A stretch of 64,000 bases of DNA. It comes from Ruminococcus gauvreauii. Lineage in GTDB: Bacteria; Bacillota; Clostridia; Lachnospirales; Lachnospiraceae. Positions within the stretch are counted from its first letter, which is position 1. Every line of letters begins with the position of its first letter. A program made the position numbers and the translations under genes. Shown piece by piece: positions 45,359 through 53,425 of this stretch. The notes beneath the pieces are model-generated. The model worked only from the letters and a program-made list of their open reading frames with translations. It ran no database searches and was not told where the DNA came from. The stretch lies in NCBI RefSeq assembly GCF_025151995.1, contig NZ_CP102290.1, forward strand, positions 1,364,001 through 1,428,000, in the 5' to 3' direction.

Positions 45359-45418
45359 TATTTTCACCTTTTTTCCTGCATCCGAAAAAGCAGACTATCA
45401 TTTTCATATGCAACTCTA

Positions 45419-46333
45419 TTATTCCAGGTATTCATTAAATACATCTGTGTCCAGCGTTTTGACTTCAAATACCTTTTTTATACTCACGCCAAAATTATAT
45501 TCTATCATCAATTCCGCCAGTTTTTTTCCATCAATCAATACAATATGCTGCTGACCGGCATATTCCTTAGCCGGAGCAGAAAACTTAGTGGTCGTGACAA
45601 ATAAACCTTTCCCACCCTTACCGGCAAGTGCCCCGGCAAATGTATGGAGCTCTGGTCTACCCACAGTCCTGCTTGGATCCCACTGTTTTGCCTGAATGTA
45701 AATCAGATCAAACCCAAGTTTATCCTCCATGATGATTCCATCAATCCCTTCATCTCCGGTTGCCGGCGTCAGCTGTCCTGCATTTTCAAATGCACCATAC
45801 CCCATCTTTAAAAGCAAATCAAGAACCATCTTTTCGAACATCACGGGGGAGAGCTTCATAACCTCATTCAGCACCTCATCAGCCAGATTTTCCCTTATTT
45901 TTTGAAATGCTCCTTCAAAAATGTCATCAGGTGTTTCTGTCCCCTCTTCCGCAATTTCATCCGAAACTTCAGTCTGAGATACGGATCCACGCCAGAATTC
46001 CCGAAAACTTTCGTATCTCAAAAGATATGTATTGTCAATTACCTCAGGATTCTCCTGCAGCACTCGCTTTCCTTCTGCTGTGATAGAGAATACCGCCCGT
46101 CTGGAACTGCTGATCAAACCGGCTTTCTTCAGATAGGTCCCTGCCCAGCTGATACGGCTAGCGAACACCTTCTGCCTGCCGCTCGGCAACAGCACTGCCA
46201 TATCCTCCTCTGTAAGTTCGAAAAGTTCAGCTACATATTTTTTAATTTCTTTCAGTTCATGGCATTCGCCGTCTTTCAAAACCTCCAGAAAAGGTTTATG
46301 CATTTCAAAATATCGCGGTATGTTATTCGGCAT
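45419..46333 (-). CDS. Mrr-type restriction endonuclease
   Basis: The 304-residue protein has an N-terminal winged-helix Mrr_N domain (residues 1-95) and a C-terminal Mrr catalytic domain of the PD-(D/E)XK group (about 160-285). The nuclease motif is GDEGIDGI, then LIYIQAKQW. Mrr enzymes cut methylated foreign DNA. GGAGGGCG precedes the ATG. No partner methylase is adjacent, as expected for a modification-dependent enzyme. Confidence 0.9.
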   Translation of the reverse strand: MPNNIPRYFEMHKPFLEVLKDGECHELKEIKKYVAELFELTEEDMAVLLPSGRQKVFASRISWAGTYLKKAGLISSSRRAVFSITAEGKRVLQENPEVIDNTYLLRYESFREFWRGSVSQTEVSDEIAEEGTETPDDIFEGAFQKIRENLADEVLNEVMKLSPVMFEKMVLDLLLKMGYGAFENAGQLTPATGDEGIDGIIMEDKLGFDLIYIQAKQWDPSRTVGRPELHTFAGALAGKGGKGLFVTTTKFSAPAKEYAGQQHIVLIDGKKLAELMIEYNFGVSIKKVFEVKTLDTDVFNEYLE

Positions 46334-46434
46334 ACTGTACGCCCTCCATGAATCTACATGAGTTCAAATTTCTTTTTTATTACTTCCTATAATTATTATA
46401 ACGCAAACCAGCCGTTTTCTCTATAAAAAAAGAG

Positions 46435-46463
46435 TTGACATTTCAAAAACACGTTGCTAAAAT
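46435..46463 (+). promoter_or_regulatory. Strong consensus promoter for the MATE gene
   Basis: TTGACA (46435-46440) and TAAAAT (46458-46463) are separated by 17 nt. Transcription would start near 46470, leaving a leader of about 75 nt that contains an intrinsic terminator. Confidence 0.85.
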
Positions 46464-46483
46464 TACAATATCGAGTAGCAGAA

Positions 46484-46519
46484 AGTGCGTAAATCCAGAT
46501 GGGTTTACGTACTTTTTTT
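46484..46519 (+). terminator. Leader attenuator before the MATE gene
   Basis: AGTGCGTAAATCC pairs along 13 positions (two G-T) with GGGTTTACGTACT around a 4-nt loop and is followed by seven T. It lies between the promoter and the ribosome binding site, so most transcripts should end before the gene unless the hairpin is prevented. Confidence 0.8.
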
Positions 46520-46543
46520 GTTTTTATAACGAGGAGGTCAATT

Positions 46544-47929
46544 ATGGAACAAAAAATTTCACAAAGCAAAATGGGTACGTTACCGGTCGGAAAACTGATG
46601 TTAAATATGGGTATCCCCATGATTTTATCTATGGTACTGCAGGCAGTCTATAATATCGTAGACAGCTATTTTGTATCCAACATGGCGGATACCGCAGCCG
46701 CCTCGGGCATCGGTGAAGCAGCAGTCACTGCTTTGACGCTTGCGTTTCCAGTTCAAATGCTGATCGTAGCCATCGGTATTGGAACTGGTGTCGGGACAAA
46801 TGCACTGCTCGCGCGAACACTGGGACAGGGAAACCGTGAGAAAGCAGGCACGATTGCAGGGAATGCAATAACCTTGGCAAGTATCATCTACGCAATATTT
46901 TTGATCTTTGGTATTTTCGGCACTGAGGCTTTTATTTCAACGCAGACAGAAGATCCACTTGTCAAAGAAATGGCTGACCAGTATCTGGGGATATGCTGCA
47001 AGATTTCTTTCGGTATTGTATTTTTCTCTGTTTTTGAAAAGGTATTACAGGCTACCGGTAAATCCCTGTTCTCCACCATTGCCCAGATTGCAGGCGCGGT
47101 AACCAACATTATTCTGGATCCAATTATGATCTACGGTCTGTTGGGCTGTCCTGCTTTTGGTATCAGCGGCGCGGCTTACGCAACCGTCATTGGACAGATC
47201 GTATCCCTTATTCTCGCCGCCTTGTTTCATTTCAAATTAAACAGAGAAATTCCATTTCACCTCAAGCATCTGAAACTGCGCGGACGAATTGTCGGAGAAA
47301 TCTATGCCATTGGAATCCCCGCCATTATTGCCCAGGGCGTCATGTCTGTTATGAATTATGGTATTAATATTATTTTTGGAAGAATCGGAAGCTCCTACGT
47401 AACCGCATACGGCATCTTTTATAAAATACAACAGTTTGTGCTATTCGCTGCGTTTGGTCTCCGCGATGCCATTACTCCAGTCATCTCCTTTAATTATGGG
47501 CTGAAAGATCCCAAACGCATAAAGGACGGGATGAGGTTTGGTCTGCTGTATACATTCGTGATCATGATCGTATGTCTGGCTGCTCTTGAAGTATTTGCTG
47601 CACCGCTGACAGGTTTTTTCTCATTGTCTGATCAGACAAAGGACCTGTGCATAACGGCTATGCGCGTCGTCTCTGTCAGCTTTATATTTGCAGGCGCAAA
47701 TATTGCATTCCAGGGGATTTTCCAGGCTCTTGGGGGCGGCATCGAATCATTGGTTTTATCTCTGCTCAGACAATTGATCTTTGTGCTTCCGGTAGCATGG
47801 GCTTTAGCCGTCTGGGCTCCCGATATCGTATGGATTACATTTATCATTGCCGAAGCATTGACCGCGGGAATTGCCTGCATCTTTATGAAAAAAATATATG
47901 TAAGAAAAATCAAGACATCAGGTGTATAA
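46544..47929 (+). CDS. MATE-family multidrug efflux transporter
   Basis: The 461-residue protein has twelve membrane segments in two halves, as in MATE exporters driven by sodium or proton gradients. Typical features are MGIPMILSMVLQAVYNIVDS near the start and the repeated GIPAIIAQGVMSVMNYGIN in the second half. The ATG at 46544 follows AGGAGG by 6 nt. An in-frame ATG at 46499 lies in the attenuator loop without a site. Expression appears to be attenuated in the leader. Confidence 0.9.
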   Translation: MEQKISQSKMGTLPVGKLMLNMGIPMILSMVLQAVYNIVDSYFVSNMADTAAASGIGEAAVTALTLAFPVQMLIVAIGIGTGVGTNALLARTLGQGNREKAGTIAGNAITLASIIYAIFLIFGIFGTEAFISTQTEDPLVKEMADQYLGICCKISFGIVFFSVFEKVLQATGKSLFSTIAQIAGAVTNIILDPIMIYGLLGCPAFGISGAAYATVIGQIVSLILAALFHFKLNREIPFHLKHLKLRGRIVGEIYAIGIPAIIAQGVMSVMNYGINIIFGRIGSSYVTAYGIFYKIQQFVLFAAFGLRDAITPVISFNYGLKDPKRIKDGMRFGLLYTFVIMIVCLAALEVFAAPLTGFFSLSDQTKDLCITAMRVVSVSFIFAGANIAFQGIFQALGGGIESLVLSLLRQLIFVLPVAWALAVWAPDIVWITFIIAEALTAGIACIFMKKIYVRKIKTSGV

Positions 47930-47959
47930 TAAAAACAAAATGACAGGGAGGAAAATGAT

Positions 47960-48547
47960 ATGGCAAACAGTATTATTACAATCAGCAGAGAGTTCGGAAG
48001 CGGCGGCCGTACAATTGCCAAAAAAGTCGCAGAGGAACTGGAATATGCTTATTATGACAAGGAGATCATTGAAGAGGTTGCGCAAAGCACCGGATACACT
48101 CCGGAATATATCGCCGAAGCCGGTGAATATTCACCTACCGGAAACATCTTTTCCTATGCATTCGTGGGCCGGGACCAGTCAGGCATCTCTGCCGCTGACT
48201 ATCTGTGGATCGCACAGCAAAAACTGATCCTGGATATCGCAAAACGAGAGCCCTGCGTTATTGTGGGCCGCTGCGCAGACTATATTCTGAGAGATATGGA
48301 ACATGTGTGGAATATTTTCATTCATGCGCCACTGGAAGACCGTGCCAGAAGAATTGTTGAGAAATACGGTGAACGCGATACGTCCCCGGAAAAACGCCTG
48401 CGCGACAAAGATAAAAAGCGCTCTGTTAATTATAAATATTACACTGATCAGGAATGGGGCAAATCCCAGAACTACCACCTGACTCTGGACAGCAGCAGAC
48501 TGGGAATTGACAAGTGTACAGATATTATCACTGGACTCGTGCACTAA
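47960..48547 (+). CDS. Cytidylate kinase-like protein
   Basis: The 195-residue protein matches the cytidylate kinase-like family: ITISREFGSGGRTIAKKVAEEL carries the P-loop (about 10-20), and IVGRCADYILRD and RARRIVEKYG form the later nucleotide-binding parts. It phosphorylates a nucleotide-like substrate that is not established. GGGAGG precedes the ATG. It follows the MATE gene by 30 nt, so it may be co-transcribed. Confidence 0.88.
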   Translation: MANSIITISREFGSGGRTIAKKVAEELEYAYYDKEIIEEVAQSTGYTPEYIAEAGEYSPTGNIFSYAFVGRDQSGISAADYLWIAQQKLILDIAKREPCVIVGRCADYILRDMEHVWNIFIHAPLEDRARRIVEKYGERDTSPEKRLRDKDKKRSVNYKYYTDQEWGKSQNYHLTLDSSRLGIDKCTDIITGLVH

Positions 48548-48555
48548 ATGCTTTG

Positions 48556-48593
48556 AGAAAGGATATGCCTCCTCGTTCTGGCATATCCTTTTC
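48556..48593 (+). terminator. Intrinsic terminator after the kinase gene
   Basis: AGAAAGGATATGCC pairs with GGCATATCCTTTTCT across 10 nt, ending in TTTTC. Confidence 0.88.
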
Positions 48594-48620
48594 TACTAAT
48601 ACCTATTGCCAAACCAATGG

Positions 48621-49380
48621 CTATAAATTTTCATATCCTTCAAGTTCCCGCATCAGTTCCTGATAGCGGCTGTCTTTTTTTAAAAATTGAATGCTGGTAT
48701 CATTTTCAAATGCTTTTTTCAACATGAGTGCAATCCCATCCGTATCGTTTTTTGCAAACTTCATATGGCAGTAAAGTCCGGAGTCTTTATAGGCATCTAT
48801 GCTTTTTACGCCGTATACCATTTCAGCGAGAATGTCAAGCGCCTTGTCTTTATCCTTGTTCGTCACAGCCAGATCCCATTCCGGTGAAGCTTCCATGTAT
48901 AGCCCCATTTCCAGCAAGTGTGCCAGACTTTTTTGTTTTCCAACGATCCAGCGTGCCTTTTCGATATCTCCCTCTTCCATAGCCATCACATAGATTCCCT
49001 GTAACGCCCAGGATATATCTGCATATCCATTGAAGATTAATTTCTCGTGGCACTCGTATGCCTCCTGTATATTTCCCTGTTTTCTGTAAAGTGTCGCCTG
49101 AAACCTTTCCTCGTTAAAACTCCATCCTGGAATCTGATTAAGATATTCCTGCGCTTTGGCATAATCTTTTCTGTTTAAAAAAGTGTAAACAAAAAATTCA
49201 ACGCTGCCTGTACAATGTCTAAATCCTGGCTTTTAACCAAACATTCATACATTCTCATAGTTTATCATCGTACTGCTTCGCCTCTTTTTTCCCAAAAAGT
49301 AACCGATACCATCTAATGTCTGTGCAACTGAAAGAATCATTTTTTCACAGTTCGGATGTTCCTGTACTTTATCCCTCCCC
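48621..49380 (-). pseudogene. 5'-truncated, frameshifted regulator-like gene
   Basis: One continuous helical protein can be traced on the minus strand only by changing frame. It reads in order QEHPNCEKMILSVAQTLDGI, GKKEAKQYDDKL, MRMYECLVKSQDLDIVQ, then FVYTFLNRKDYAKAQEYLNQ and on to RELEGYENL at 48621. At least three frameshifts fall between about 49330 and 49200, near short A/T runs. The helical C-terminus resembles the TPR-like sensor part of Firmicutes XRE regulators. The N-terminal DNA-binding part is missing: similarity stops at about 49380, where the trailer end of CRISPR array 2 begins. The intact downstream part alone could give about 122 residues from a GTG at 48989. Confidence 0.7.
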
Positions 49381-49385
49381 TAAAA

Positions 49386-49863
49386 AAATCAATTCATGCT
49401 CCACGCGGGAGCGACGTCCGTCAATAAGGTTCGACGCTGCACCTCATAATTTCAATCCACGCTCCACGCGGGAGCGACAGTGATTCATTTCCAGGGTTTT
49501 CATTACCTTTTTATTTCAATCCACGCTCCACGCGGGAGCGACGCTGGTCTGGACGGAGAGTGCATATGTATCCGGGATTTCAATCCACGCTCCACGCGGG
49601 AGCGACGGTTTAAAAAGGGGGATGCCATATGACAGCAACAATTTCAATCCACGCTCCACGCGGGAGCGACGCATCCGATCGGGCGCGGTAAAATAGTTAT
49701 TGTCTATTTCAATCCACGCTCCACGCGGGAGCGACAGTCATCGGACATGCAGATAGTAACCAATAAACAAATTTCAATCCACGCTCCACGCGGGAGCGAC
49801 TCATTGCCCAGACGCGTGCTGTAGAGCCTTCCGATTTCAATCCACGCTCCACGCGGGAGCGAC
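49386..49863 (-). CRISPR. CRISPR array 2 (type I-C): 8 repeats, 7 spacers
   Basis: The repeats are 30 nt, starting at 49386, 49449, 49513, 49577, 49641, 49706, 49771 and 49834; spacers are 33-35 nt. In the transcribed (minus) sense the repeat is GTC, GCTCC-CGCGT-GGAGC, GTGGATTGAAAT. The repeat at 49386 has four changes and marks the trailer end. The leader is on the right, directly downstream of cas2, so the array lies at the end of the cas operon in the same direction. Confidence 0.98.
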
Positions 49864-50033
49864 AGCAATAATGCACAAAAAAATCATTTAAAATCAAAAC
49901 ATTTATACAACGCCAAGACATTTATCATAAAACCAGCATAAAAACTAAGCTATAATGCTGTATGTTTACAACAACCAGCTTATTTTTGCAGTGCGAATCC
50001 CCATGAAATTTCATGATTACTCACTGTTCGCAC
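49864..50033 (-). promoter_or_regulatory. Leader of CRISPR array 2
   Basis: AGCAATAATGCACAAA (49864-49879, plus strand) touches the newest repeat. The 43-bp inverted-repeat element at 49991-50033 follows after 127 nt and ends at the base before the cas2 stop codon. The middle is AT-rich and shows no similarity to the other two leaders. Confidence 0.75.
49991..50033. repeat. Leader inverted-repeat element, copy 2 of 3
   Basis: A 43-bp element bounded by GTGCGAAT and GTTCGCAC (one arm has one change). The inside keeps the CATGAAA feature in the array sense but is the most divergent of the three copies. It abuts the cas2 stop codon (50034-50036). Confidence 0.8.
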
Positions 50034-50324
50034 TCATAAAATCAACGGTACTTCCACATCGATTCCTTTATCAACACCAATATGCTCAACCTTTGTCTTA
50101 TGTTTATTCCCTAAATTATAAAATCTCAGACTGTCTACATTTTTGTCTATAATCTCCGACAAAGCAGATTTAAGCATAACATATTGCGCATTATCAAGTA
50201 TACATTCAAAAACCGAGTTCTGTACTCTTGTCCCATAGTTTACACATTGTTTTGCCACTTTTCGCAAACGACGTTTACCTGTTTCCGTTTCAGTACTGAC
50301 ATCATAAGTAATCAATATAAGCAT
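50034..50324 (-). CDS. cas2: CRISPR-associated endoribonuclease Cas2
   Basis: Cas2 forms the scaffold of the Cas1-Cas2 spacer integration complex. The 96-residue protein begins MLILITYDVSTETETGKRRL, with the conserved Asp after the first strand, and shows the ferredoxin-like pattern with QNSVFECILDNAQY. TAGGAGG precedes the ATG. It is the last gene of the cas operon, about 120 nt after cas1. Confidence 0.96.
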   Translation of the reverse strand: MLILITYDVSTETETGKRRLRKVAKQCVNYGTRVQNSVFECILDNAQYVMLKSALSEIIDKNVDSLRFYNLGNKHKTKVEHIGVDKGIDVEVPLIL

Positions 50325-50445
50325 ATGGCCTCCTATTTGTATTGTTACATTTTATACCATTATGCAATAGTTGTTACTCAACTTATCTTCAAAGCTGGAC
50401 AACTACTACACTGACCTTGCAATACATTCTTTTTCTATAACTATT

Positions 50446-51477
50446 TTACTTCCAGAAAAACGGTGGATAGGCATCCAAGTCTCCCCGCAAATGCCTGGCC
50501 AACAGCATGCTTTGGACAAACGGAACCATTCCCCATTCCACCTTTTCCTTGAGATAAGGGTGTGTTATAATCTCCTTTTTCTTATTCTGCCACTCTGAAA
50601 GGAACATTTTTCTGGTTTTGTCGTTCATGATAACCGCCCCATCCTCTTTTCTGGTAAAATCTTTGCCACTTACCATCTTACGATTAATCAAGGTTAAAAC
50701 AAATCGGTCAGCGAAAACAGCTCGGAGTTCTTCAACCAAATCCAACGCCAGAGAAACCCTCCCTGGCCTGTCTGTGTGCATAAAACCCACATATGGATCC
50801 AATCCAACACTTTCCAACGCCGAAGCCACCATATTGGTCAGCAAAGTGTATGCAAAAGACAGCATCGCATTAACATTATCCATGGGTGGTCTTTTATTCC
50901 TCCCATTGAAAATAAACTCCTTCTTCTGCTGGAGAATTAATTCATTGAACACTCCAAAATAAACGCTGGCCGCTTCTCCCTCATAACCGCGTAACTGATC
51001 AATTGTTTGAGAACCCATTATATATTCAAGTGATTGTCTCAAAATGGCAGATGCATTTTTCATTTTATCCAAGTCGATCTGAAGTCCATGATCTCTGATG
51101 GCGCGTTCCAGTACCCATCGCGAATTATAGACCTTACCTAAAATACAATTCTCGGCAATTTTCAGACTGAAGTTCTTATCTTTTGATACCTCATACTGTC
51201 TTTTTCTAAGTAACACATTTCCTTTCACACTGCCTGTGACGTGTGCCAAAAATCTGCCCTGTGGTGACAAAAAGCAGAGCGCAATGTTTCTGTCGGCACA
51301 TCCTCCCATTAAAGCAGGGCTTACTCCTCGGTAACCGAAGGATACCACTGCTTCTAAATTATGTAATGGTACCCTCCCGATTTCTATATCTCTGTCCAAC
51401 ACAACAATATTCTCTCCATCTAAAGATAGATAACTTTCCGGAGAAGTCACATATAATGTATTCAGTAACTTTTTCAT
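50446..51477 (-). CDS. cas1: Type I-C CRISPR integrase Cas1
   Basis: Cas1 catalyses spacer insertion at the leader-repeat junction. The 343-residue protein has the catalytic Glu in LRGYEGEAASVYF, His in VGFMHTDRPGRVSLALD and the acidic cluster that follows. It overlaps cas4 by 4 nt (ATGA) and has GGAGG upstream. Its shared use by arrays 1-3 is inferred from the common leader blocks. Confidence 0.97.
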   Translation of the reverse strand: MKKLLNTLYVTSPESYLSLDGENIVVLDRDIEIGRVPLHNLEAVVSFGYRGVSPALMGGCADRNIALCFLSPQGRFLAHVTGSVKGNVLLRKRQYEVSKDKNFSLKIAENCILGKVYNSRWVLERAIRDHGLQIDLDKMKNASAILRQSLEYIMGSQTIDQLRGYEGEAASVYFGVFNELILQQKKEFIFNGRNKRPPMDNVNAMLSFAYTLLTNMVASALESVGLDPYVGFMHTDRPGRVSLALDLVEELRAVFADRFVLTLINRKMVSGKDFTRKEDGAVIMNDKTRKMFLSEWQNKKKEIITHPYLKEKVEWGMVPFVQSMLLARHLRGDLDAYPPFFWK

Positions 51478-52142
51478 TTTTCATCCTCCGTGATTATGTT
51501 ATGGATATATGTATGAACCGAAACAGCTTTTCCAAGTTTGGGTATGCAGATGTCCTTCAAAGAACATGCACTGCAGCTTTTTGACCATTTTACCCGCGGA
51601 GTATATCCCTTTTGATAGAGCTGATGCATTTCTTCAAAACTATTTTTTACCTGTAACCTCAGGTCATCTGTAAACTCGATTTTTTCCCTGCGCTTTGTTT
51701 CCCCATAATAGAGTGCCCCTTCTGAAACCGCAGTAGAAAACATCTCTTCCAAACACATGGCCTGTGCCGTCAGCTGCAAAATATCAATGTCTGTATCTTT
51801 AGGCTTTCCTTTTTTATATTCTATCGGATAGACACGAAACAGGCCACGGTGCCCGTAGAGCTGTACACCATCATCTGCCCTATGAAATTCCACAATATCA
51901 CACACTCCGCTGATTCCTAACACTCTGGAGTGAATTGGAACTCCACGACTGACAATGATGTCACTGCGTTTCTCGGTCAAATAAGAATCATGCGCCCGTC
52001 TGTGCAGCAATTCGCCCTCGACCGTATACTCATTCTCCTGCCACTGCTGTTCAATATGAATCAACGCCCACTGCCTCCTGCAAAAAGCGAAATGTTGAAT
52101 TCCCGAAAGCATTAGAAAATCATCTTCCTTGTACTCTGCCAT
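51474..52142 (-). CDS. cas4: CRISPR-associated exonuclease Cas4
   Basis: Cas4 trims prespacers and helps choose those with a proper PAM and orientation. The 222-residue protein has the RecB-like nuclease core (GVCDIVEFHRADDG, YPIEYKKGKPK) and the four iron-sulfur cysteines: one in FAFCRRQW and three in CSACSLKDIC. It starts at ATG 52142, just after the cas7 stop. Confidence 0.95.
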   Translation of the reverse strand: MAEYKEDDFLMLSGIQHFAFCRRQWALIHIEQQWQENEYTVEGELLHRRAHDSYLTEKRSDIIVSRGVPIHSRVLGISGVCDIVEFHRADDGVQLYGHRGLFRVYPIEYKKGKPKDTDIDILQLTAQAMCLEEMFSTAVSEGALYYGETKRREKIEFTDDLRLQVKNSFEEMHQLYQKGYTPRVKWSKSCSACSLKDICIPKLGKAVSVHTYIHNIITEDEK

Positions 52143-52147
52143 CAATC

Positions 52148-53038
52148 TCACATCTTTCTTGAAACTTCCACACTGTCCGGAATTTGCTCCTCATGGACAG
52201 CGACTGTATAATCTGAGTATTTTCTCGGATAAATCACATCTTCTTTTCTTTTCACTTCAATTGCATCGAATAATCTGTATGCCGGGCAATCGCCCAGTTC
52301 TTTACTGTGCTTAAATACGATTAACTCTCGAACAGACATCTTTCCTCTGGCAGCAGAATGGTCAATCTCAAACATATTGATGATAGCTTCCCACAGGAGC
52401 TCTAAATCCTCTTCCGAAAATCCGGTCACCTTGCGTGCAAGATTTGCAGAGATATATCCCTCTACACGATATAATGCATAAGGTACAATATTCTTTCTTC
52501 CCATCTCAGTTTTCTTATTTTCCGCGTCTTTCTCTGTCGTAATCGCCACACGGGTTATTGTTACTTCCTGACTGATAATCGGATCAATGCTCCGCGCAAA
52601 ACCAAGCTGTACCGGGCCCCTCACCTGCCCACAGTTCAGCGCCGCTTTTACAAATGTGGTCATAACTGCACCAAAGGTCCGGATATCAAAGAAATTGCTG
52701 CACATGAAATCACGGATTTTACTATCAACCTGAGGGTCTTTTTTCTTTAGATCCTTTATTCCCTTTTCATCTGTTCCGAGGTATTCATATGCTGAACTAT
52801 CGCTGCGATTCAACGGAACATCTTCTTTAATGTAAATTTTATATCCTTGTGCATCCTCTTTCACCGTTTCTACGTAATTTCTGATTTTTCTCTTTAAGCA
52901 AACATCAGTCACCAGGCCATATCCGCTCTCCGGATCAATTCTGGGCAAATTTCCCGCATCCGGATCCCCGTTGGGGTTTCCATTTTCCACATCAAATAAT
53001 ACTACAAATTCATACCTGTTTTTAATCGCTTCTGCCAT
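52148..53038 (-). CDS. cas7c: Type I-C Cascade backbone protein Cas7c (Csd2)
   Basis: Cas7 coats the crRNA and forms the backbone of the Cascade complex. The 296-residue protein has the family motif FVVLFDVENGNPNGDPDAGN near the start and the GPVQLGFARSIDPI segment. GAAGGAGG precedes the ATG. It follows cas8c by 3 nt. Confidence 0.96.
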   Translation of the reverse strand: MAEAIKNRYEFVVLFDVENGNPNGDPDAGNLPRIDPESGYGLVTDVCLKRKIRNYVETVKEDAQGYKIYIKEDVPLNRSDSSAYEYLGTDEKGIKDLKKKDPQVDSKIRDFMCSNFFDIRTFGAVMTTFVKAALNCGQVRGPVQLGFARSIDPIISQEVTITRVAITTEKDAENKKTEMGRKNIVPYALYRVEGYISANLARKVTGFSEEDLELLWEAIINMFEIDHSAARGKMSVRELIVFKHSKELGDCPAYRLFDAIEVKRKEDVIYPRKYSDYTVAVHEEQIPDSVEVSRKM

Positions 53039-53041
53039 ATC

Positions 53042-53425
53042 TTAATCCTCCTTCGCTTTCTTTTCATAGCGTTTTCGTGTCTGGTGGTAGTATCCGAGAA
53101 CAAACATTCCCTGTTCTTCCAAAGATAAACGTCTGGGATAAGCATCCCTTTGCTCATCACTGACATAAATTTTTTCCTGAAGTTCCCCCAGCATTTTTTC
53201 ATAATGGATTTTTGTACCTGGACTGCTTATCTTTTTAATATGACTGTTTTCCAACTTAAATAGCACTGGAAAAATCGATGCCGGTGTAGCACATGCCGAA
53301 TTAAAATACCGATCCTTAATCGTGGCATTAATTCCTGGATTTGCCTCCTCCTGGATTGCTTCCAGCACTGCAAACGTCCTGCCCAGCGTATAGGCTACAT
53401 TTGTACTGTTTTCATTAAGTGCCAT
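53042..53425 (-). CDS. cas11c: Internal small subunit Cas11c within cas8c
   Basis: Type I-C systems make a small subunit, Cas11c, from an internal start inside cas8c. Here AAGGAGG (53434-53440 on the plus-strand coordinates) lies 8 nt before an in-frame ATG at 53425, giving a 127-residue helical protein starting MALNENSTNVAYTLGRTF. Such a strong site inside a gene is unlikely by chance. It is in the same frame as cas8c, so it corresponds to the Cas8c C-terminal domain. Cas11 stabilises the R-loop in Cascade. Confidence 0.85.
   Translation of the reverse strand: MALNENSTNVAYTLGRTFAVLEAIQEEANPGINATIKDRYFNSACATPASIFPVLFKLENSHIKKISSPGTKIHYEKMLGELQEKIYVSDEQRDAYPRRLSLEEQGMFVLGYYHQTRKRYEKKAKED

Noticed and set aside
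48850..49053. A 67-codon frame opposite in phase to the pseudogene
   Set aside because: It overlaps the traced regulator fragment in another frame and has no sensible composition or start site.
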